Shown: positions 59,927-64,000 of the stretch, one piece after another
Layout: each line of letters begins with the position of its first letter
Numbering within the stretch: the first letter of the stretch is position 1
Assembly: GCA_022750155.1 (NCBI GenBank)
Contig: JAKIWG010000007.1
Location: forward strand, 16,966 to 80,965
Direction of reading: 5' to 3'
DNA length: 64,000 bases
From: Thermoplasmata archaeon
Lineage (GTDB): Archaea; Thermoplasmatota; Thermoplasmata; Lutacidiplasmatales; UBA184
Translations under genes and position numbers: made by a program
The notes under the pieces: generated by a model
The model's input: the letters and a program-made list of their open reading frames with translations, nothing else
The model's database searches: none
Told to the model about the DNA's origin: nothing

Positions 59927-59997
59927 TTCCCCTGCCGGATGCGCGAGTCTCGCCGCTCCCATAACGGTTCCCGCGCGGAACGCCGGTCTCGCTCCGT

Positions 59998-61137
59998 TCA
60001 CGACTCGAGCGCGTAGTTTCGTCCCTTCCATGCGATCGGACGGCCCCGGAGGCCCCGGACCAGCGAGACCCCCACGAGGACGACATAGAATCCGACCGAC
60101 GCCGGGAACAGCAGACCGTACGATGCGGACCCCTTGGTCGCAGCCGAGAACGCGACGTGCTTGCCGAACAGCGCGACCCACAGGAAGGCACCCATGCCGA
60201 TGAGCGGGAGCGAGCCGTACCAGAGGCCCAGAGGAAGGACGACCAGAGGGAGCCAGAACAACCCGATCAGGCCGACCAGGAACCCGACCTGGCGCGTCGC
60301 GGCAAAGCGCGTTCCGTGGACGTTCCGCAACAGCCCCTCGAACAGCTCGCGCCGGTCCCGGTACATCCGCGTCGAGAGCAGATCCGGCGCCCACGCGACC
60401 CGCAAGCGCAACCCCGCGCGCCGGAACTGTTGGGCGAGACGGACGTCCTCGAGCACTGCCCCCCGCACGGCCTCGTGACCTCCGACGCTCAGGTAGGCCG
60501 ATCGCCGGACCAGCGTGAATTGCCCGTTCGCCACCGCGGCCCGGGAGCTGTCGTGGTTCACCCGGGGGACCCGGAAGTACGCGAGCACCATCTGGGTGTG
60601 GAATGGCAAGATCATCCGCTCCCAGAACCCGACCATCTCGACGCGGCCCTGCAACGTCACGAGGTCCGCCTTCTCCCGCTCGGCCCACTCGAACGCCGCT
60701 CGGATCGCACCCGGGTCGTAGCGCATGTCGGCGTCGGTGAACAGCAACCAGTCTCCGTCCATCGCCTGGGCCCCGGTATGGCATGCCCAGTTCTTCCCGA
60801 CCCAGCCCGCCGGTAGCGGGGGTTCTTCCATCAACCCGATGCGAGGAGCCCGCGCCCGGGCGACCTCTCGAGTGCGGTCCTCGGAGCCGCCATCGACCAC
60901 GACGATCTCGAGCTCGGGATAGTCCTGGCGAAGGAGGCCATCGAGGCATTCGGGCAGGTCGAGCTCCTCGTTGCGGGCCGCCACGACGACCGAGATCTTC
61001 GGGAAAATGCGAGCCACACGAGGCCCGGGGCGGTCGAGCCGGGGCATCTGGATCGCATACGCGATGGCGAGGCCCTGGTACAGCACGACGACGACGCTCG
61101 CGACGAGGATGGCCGCGACGAGCCATCCGGCGAGCAC
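59998..61137 (-). CDS. Family 2 glycosyltransferase, membrane-bound
   Basis: A 379-residue enzyme with an N-terminal helix (LAGWLVAAILVASVVVVLYQ), a GT-A catalytic domain and three C-terminal helices (GFLVGLIGLFWLPLVVLPLG, MGAFLWVALFGKHVAFSAAT). The nucleotide-sugar motif is SVVVAARNEELDLPECLDGL, followed by VVVDGGSEDRT, the metal motif FTDADMRYDPG, GQFTLVRRSAYLSVGGHEAV and the acceptor/Q-type motif DVRLAQQFRRAGLRLRVAWA. It resembles hopanoid/carotenoid-type glycosyltransferases (HpnB/CrtQ), so a lipid acceptor is likely. It is divergent from the helicase gene. Confidence 0.88.
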   Translation of the reverse strand: MLAGWLVAAILVASVVVVLYQGLAIAYAIQMPRLDRPGPRVARIFPKISVVVAARNEELDLPECLDGLLRQDYPELEIVVVDGGSEDRTREVARARAPRIGLMEEPPLPAGWVGKNWACHTGAQAMDGDWLLFTDADMRYDPGAIRAAFEWAEREKADLVTLQGRVEMVGFWERMILPFHTQMVLAYFRVPRVNHDSSRAAVANGQFTLVRRSAYLSVGGHEAVRGAVLEDVRLAQQFRRAGLRLRVAWAPDLLSTRMYRDRRELFEGLLRNVHGTRFAATRQVGFLVGLIGLFWLPLVVLPLGLWYGSLPLIGMGAFLWVALFGKHVAFSAATKGSASYGLLFPASVGFYVVLVGVSLVRGLRGRPIAWKGRNYALES

Positions 61138-61157
61138 ATCCTCTTCGAAGAACGAGC

Positions 61158-61167
61158 GTAATTAAGC
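61158..61167 (+). promoter_or_regulatory. AT-rich promoter element for the helicase gene
   Basis: CGTAATTAAG between the divergent glycosyltransferase and helicase genes; the transcript start would lie near 61188, 11 nt before the GTG at 61199. Confidence 0.45.
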
Positions 61168-61198
61168 TGAGACATGTGGCGAGCTCCGAGGAGCCCCG

Positions 61199-62809
61199 GT
61201 GGGAAGTGTCGAGCACCCGCGCGTCCGGCCCCTGGTGCTGGAGGAGCGCCTGTACCAGGACCGGATCTCCAAGGCGGCGGTCGGACGGAACACGCTCGTC
61301 GTCCTGCCCACCGGGCTCGGCAAGACCGCGATCGCGCTGCGAACGATCGCGGAGTTCCTGTTGAGGGACCCCACCCGCTCGATCCTGTTCCTCGCTCCGA
61401 CGCGGCCGTTGGTGGTCCAGCATGCCCGCAGCGTGGAGACCACGCTTTTTGCCCCGGAGCCCCTCGTCTTGACCGGCTCGATCTCCCCGGCCCGTCGCCA
61501 GGAGCTCCTCCACCCGCCCCAGGTCGTCGTGGCCACGCCGCAAGTGGTGGGCAACGACCTCGCCTCGGCCGAGTTCGACCTGTCGAAGTTCAGCCTGATC
61601 ATCTTCGACGAGGCCCACCGCGCCGTCGGGGACTACCCGTACGTGACCATCGGCCGCGCCAACCGGGACGGCCCGGATGCGCGGGTCCTCGCGATGACCG
61701 CCTCCCCGGGGGCGAGGATCGAGCGGATCCGAGAGGTCTGGAACAACCTGGGCATCGAGCAGTTCGAGTACCGAACCGCCCACGATCCGGACGTCCAGCC
61801 ATACGTGCACGGGATCGGGGTGGAAACGGTCGAGGTCCGGATGCCTCCCGAGGTGCGCCACCTGGCGATCGAGGTGAAGCAGGCGGTGGGGAACCAAACG
61901 AGGTACCTGCACCAGCACGGCTTCCTCGCCAGTGCCGAGGGTTCGCGCCGCGACCTGCTCGCGCTAGGCGAGCGCCTCCGCCAGGAGAGCGACCGATTCC
62001 GACGCTCGGGAGGCCACGCCCCCGCGGCCCTCTGGGGGGCGATCACCTCGCACGCGATCGCGATGAAGGCCACCCATGCCCTCGAGCTCATCGAGTCCCA
62101 GGGAGTGGAAGCCCTCCGCGCGTTCCTCGAGAAGCAGGAGGTCGGGCCGAAAGGCCGCCCCACCCCCTCCAGCCGTGGCTTCCTCTCGGACCCGTCGATC
62201 GTCCGGGTCCGGGAGATCCTGCGGTCGTTGACCCTCGAGCACCCGAAGATCGAGAAGGCGGTCGAGGTCGTACGGCAGGAGCTGGGCCGCAGCCCCGAGG
62301 CGCGCATCATCCTGTTCGCCCAGTACCGGCAGACGGCGGAGCTCCTCGTGACCGAGCTCGAAAAGCTCGGCGACCCGGGCATCCGGCCGGCACGGTTCGT
62401 CGGGCAGGCCACCCACGGGGACGACACCGGCCTCACCCAGAAGGAACAGATCGGGCTCCTCGACTCGTTCCGGAACCGCGCGGTGAACGTCCTCGTGGCG
62501 ACCTCGGTCGCCGAGGAGGGGCTCGACATCCCCGCCACCGACCTCGTGATCTTCTACGAACCGGTGCCGGACGTGATCCGGACGATCCAGCGGCGCGGAC
62601 GGACCGGCCGTTCCCGTGCCGGGCGGGCGGTCGTGCTCGTCGCGGAGGGGACGCGCGACGTCGGCATGGACCGGGCGTCGCGCTCGAAGGAGAAGCGGAT
62701 GCACGACATGCTCGAGCGCGTGGCCGAGGAGGCGCAGCGGGGTCCCCTTCGGCCCCCGCCGGCCAAACCGCCCCTCCAGACCAGCCTCGAGGAGTTCGGA
62801 CCGAACTGA
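61199..62809 (+). CDS. Hef-type SF2 helicase with terminal PCNA-binding motif
   Basis: A 536-residue superfamily 2 helicase. Motif I is LPTGLGKTAIALRTIAEFLL, Ia LFLAPTRPLVVQHARS, motif II DEAHRAVGDYPYV, III LAMTASPGARIERI, V VNVLVATSVAEEGLDIPATD and VI QRRGRTGRSRAGRAVVLV. The helical insert between the two RecA domains is that of Hef/FANCM. Unlike full-length euryarchaeal Hef there is no XPF-type nuclease domain. The last residues (QTSLEEFGPN) form a PIP-box-like motif Q-x-x-L-x-x-F for PCNA. It should act on stalled forks. The start is a GTG. Confidence 0.9.
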   Translation: MGSVEHPRVRPLVLEERLYQDRISKAAVGRNTLVVLPTGLGKTAIALRTIAEFLLRDPTRSILFLAPTRPLVVQHARSVETTLFAPEPLVLTGSISPARRQELLHPPQVVVATPQVVGNDLASAEFDLSKFSLIIFDEAHRAVGDYPYVTIGRANRDGPDARVLAMTASPGARIERIREVWNNLGIEQFEYRTAHDPDVQPYVHGIGVETVEVRMPPEVRHLAIEVKQAVGNQTRYLHQHGFLASAEGSRRDLLALGERLRQESDRFRRSGGHAPAALWGAITSHAIAMKATHALELIESQGVEALRAFLEKQEVGPKGRPTPSSRGFLSDPSIVRVREILRSLTLEHPKIEKAVEVVRQELGRSPEARIILFAQYRQTAELLVTELEKLGDPGIRPARFVGQATHGDDTGLTQKEQIGLLDSFRNRAVNVLVATSVAEEGLDIPATDLVIFYEPVPDVIRTIQRRGRTGRSRAGRAVVLVAEGTRDVGMDRASRSKEKRMHDMLERVAEEAQRGPLRPPPAKPPLQTSLEEFGPN

Positions 62810-62813
62810 CCGT

Positions 62814-63257
62814 TCACCGGCCCGTGCTGCCGAACCCACCCGCCCGGCTCTTGCGGGGGCGCACTGCGCCTAACGAAACCGTGGTCGGGAGGTCGTCGAC
62901 GACCCGCACCTGGCCGATCCGGTCTCCCACCTCGACCTGGTGGCCGCCCCGGAACAGGTACGTCAGGGGCACCTTCACCTCCCCCGAGTAGTCGCGATCG
63001 ATCGTCCCGGGCGCATTGACCATCAACACCCCGCGGCTTGCGAGACCGCTGCGCGGCCGGACCTCCAGGAACGTCCCTGGCGGGGCCCGCAGTTTCAACC
63101 CGGTTCGGACGAGCGTGACCGACCCATAGCGGAGCCTCACGCGCTCGGCCGAATGCAGGTCGAGGCAAGCCGATCCGGCCGTCGCGCGGGCGGGGAGGGG
63201 CACCCGGGGGACTCCATCGACCCTCTCCACCAATATCCGTCGCCTGTGACCGGCCAT
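62814..63257 (-). CDS. dut: dUTP diphosphatase
   Basis: A 147-residue trimeric dUTPase that hydrolyses dUTP to dUMP. All five motifs are recognisable: ATAGSACLDLHSAE, RPRSGLASRGV, NAPGTIDRDYSGEVKVPL, GDRIGQVRVV and the C-terminal RKSRAGGFGSTGR. The Asp and Ser that bind metal and phosphates are kept. ATG 63257 gives the family length; the in-frame codon at 63299 is less likely. The stop is 5 nt from the end of the convergent helicase gene. The neighbour upstream on the strand is the HTH_10 regulator. Confidence 0.95.
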   Translation of the reverse strand: MAGHRRRILVERVDGVPRVPLPARATAGSACLDLHSAERVRLRYGSVTLVRTGLKLRAPPGTFLEVRPRSGLASRGVLMVNAPGTIDRDYSGEVKVPLTYLFRGGHQVEVGDRIGQVRVVDDLPTTVSLGAVRPRKSRAGGFGSTGR

Positions 63258-63308
63258 CGACGGCGTGAGGGAGGCGGCGGGCGCCTTGTACCTTTCCAAC
63301 CACGCGGG

Positions 63309-64000
63309 TCAGACCGTACGCACACCCGCCGAGATCGCGTCCGGGTCCTCCTCGGGGACGGCGGCGGCGAGGAACCGGGCCACCAGATGGCCTTCGGCCC
63401 GCCGGAGCATCTTTCCGAGCGCGGGGGGGCTCTGGCCCGTCAGGTGGGCGAGCCGTGTGAGCGTGATCCGTCGGGGGACCAGGTAGTAGCCCAATGCCCA
63501 GGCCTTCGCGAGGACCGTGCGCTGGCGCTCGGTGAGCGGAGCCGAGCCGGCATCTCCCAGATAGGGGTGGGCCGAGGCCCTCACGACCCGGAAGGGCATC
63601 CCCTCGCGCTTCAGGCGGCCGAGGACCCGTTTGAGGGAGCGTTCCGCCCCGTGGAAGCTCGCCACGACCTGGGTCGGCGTGAGTCGGAACGGGGCGGTCG
63701 GAGTGATCTGACCCGCGGAGAGCGCGAGAAGCCTACGAAGCCCCTCCGGGTTGCGCTGTCGCACCAGGACGATGTAATCCCGCGTCCTGGGACGCCGTTC
63801 GACCAGCTCGAAGCTCTGCAGGCCGTAGAGCCGGCGGATGCGCCGAGACTCTCGCTCGAGCTCCTCGGTGGGTCGAAGCGGGCCGCGCCGACGGATCCGC
63901 AGGAGCTGGAGCCGCCAGCCCCGCTCGAGGCGAAGGGTCTCGAGGAGCTCGACCTCCTCGTACTTCTCGAAGAACCCCGAGGGGACGAGCCCGAGGAGCT
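63309..64000 (-). CDS. HTH_10-type transcriptional regulator, C-terminal part
   Basis: The final ~230 residues of a regulator whose N-terminus lies beyond the right edge; the frame is open to 64000. The C-terminal domain is the bacterio-opsin-activator-like helix-turn-helix: LTERQRTVLAKAWALGYYLV, RRITLTRLAHLTGQSPPALG and KMLRRAEGHLVARFL. The part before it (LFGLVPSGFF-type start, RRIRRLYGLQSFELVERRP) may be a PAS/GAF-like or dimerisation domain. In haloarchaea and Thermoplasmata such regulators respond to redox or metabolite signals; the target here is unknown. Confidence 0.85.
   Translation of the reverse strand, partial: LLGLVPSGFFEKYEEVELLETLRLERGWRLQLLRIRRRGPLRPTEELERESRRIRRLYGLQSFELVERRPRTRDYIVLVRQRNPEGLRRLLALSAGQITPTAPFRLTPTQVVASFHGAERSLKRVLGRLKREGMPFRVVRASAHPYLGDAGSAPLTERQRTVLAKAWALGYYLVPRRITLTRLAHLTGQSPPALGKMLRRAEGHLVARFLAAAVPEEDPDAISAGVRTV

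Noticed and set aside
59927..61918. Open frame extending aldehyde dehydrogenase upstream to more than 1100 codons
   Set aside because: The upstream part lies over the glycosyltransferase and helicase genes in wrong frames; the normal aldehyde dehydrogenase start is at 59926.
1..64000. CRISPR array, rRNA genes, complete insertion sequence, replication origin
   Set aside because: No regularly spaced repeats, rRNA signatures, terminal inverted repeats around an intact transposase, or origin-binding repeats with orc1/cdc6 were found.

Overview
The window is a gene-dense, GC-rich segment of an archaeal chromosome. The archaeal markers are direct: RNA polymerase subunits Rpo7 and Rpo11 with Spt4 and TFS, ribosomal proteins S24e and S27ae, Alba, an archaeal GTP-dependent dephospho-CoA kinase, type II (archaeal) glyceraldehyde-3-phosphate dehydrogenase, a Taw2-like wybutosine enzyme, a tRNA with a bulge-helix-bulge intron, and TATA boxes centred 24-28 bases upstream of many start codons (leaderless mRNAs). 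The mix of archaeal information genes with a Rieske/cytochrome b complex, a UbiE-type methyltransferase, acyl-CoA and aldehyde dehydrogenases and a cardiolipin-synthase-like enzyme suggests an aerobic or microaerobic heterotroph, perhaps a high-GC member of the Thermoplasmatota. That lineage is inference.

Layout. 1-446 is the start of a CPA2 antiporter. 580-3,800 is a decayed accessory zone with a broken secreted-protein gene, an intact secreted protein, a broken serine recombinase and a frameshifted zinc-ribbon gene; it ends at tRNA-Met(CAU) and an intron-containing tRNA-Asn. 4,000-10,400 holds a winged-helix regulator, an FkbM methyltransferase, a large orphan coiled-coil protein, a C2H2 zinc-finger protein and small membrane proteins. 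11,018-14,665 is a respiratory cluster: cupredoxin-like protein, small membrane protein, Rieske protein, cytochrome b. 15,000-21,100 is sparse: VOC pseudogene, C2H2 ORF, basic repeat protein, phospholipase-D-type synthase, metallo-beta-lactamase-fold hydrolase, small membrane proteins and a DUF3494 (ice-binding-like) secreted protein. A tRNA-Arg and a large secreted glycoside hydrolase follow.

24,600-37,100 is a core block. It contains a CADD-type iron protein (possible self-sacrificing 4-aminobenzoate synthase), the rpo7-spt4-DPCK-rps24e-rps27ae operon, gap, acyl-CoA dehydrogenase, thiL, an ABC-2 exporter, glutamate dehydrogenase, a phosphoribosyltransferase, a DUF373 membrane protein and proS. 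37,590-41,657 holds two adjacent TPR proteins, one with a STAND-type NTPase and one that looks like its NTPase-less paralogue. They are followed by a UbiE-type methyltransferase, an aminotransferase, taw2, a TrmB-type regulator, aspartase, an RDD-domain membrane protein and alba.

49,138-64,000 continues with tRNA-Leu, a zinc-ribbon coiled-coil protein, a GNAT enzyme, an M29-like protein that seems to lack its metal ligands, tfs-asnS, purD, rpo11-kptA, an MFS transporter, aldehyde dehydrogenase, a family-2 glycosyltransferase, a Hef-type helicase with a terminal PCNA-binding motif, dUTPase and the C-terminal part of an HTH_10 regulator.

The most noteworthy items are the tRNA-Asn intron in the T-loop, the CADD-like protein with every catalytic position conserved, the STAND/TPR pair, the respiratory cluster with its unusual cupredoxin, the apparently inactive M29 protein and the DUF3494 protein. 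No CRISPR array, intact insertion sequence, rRNA gene or replication origin was seen.
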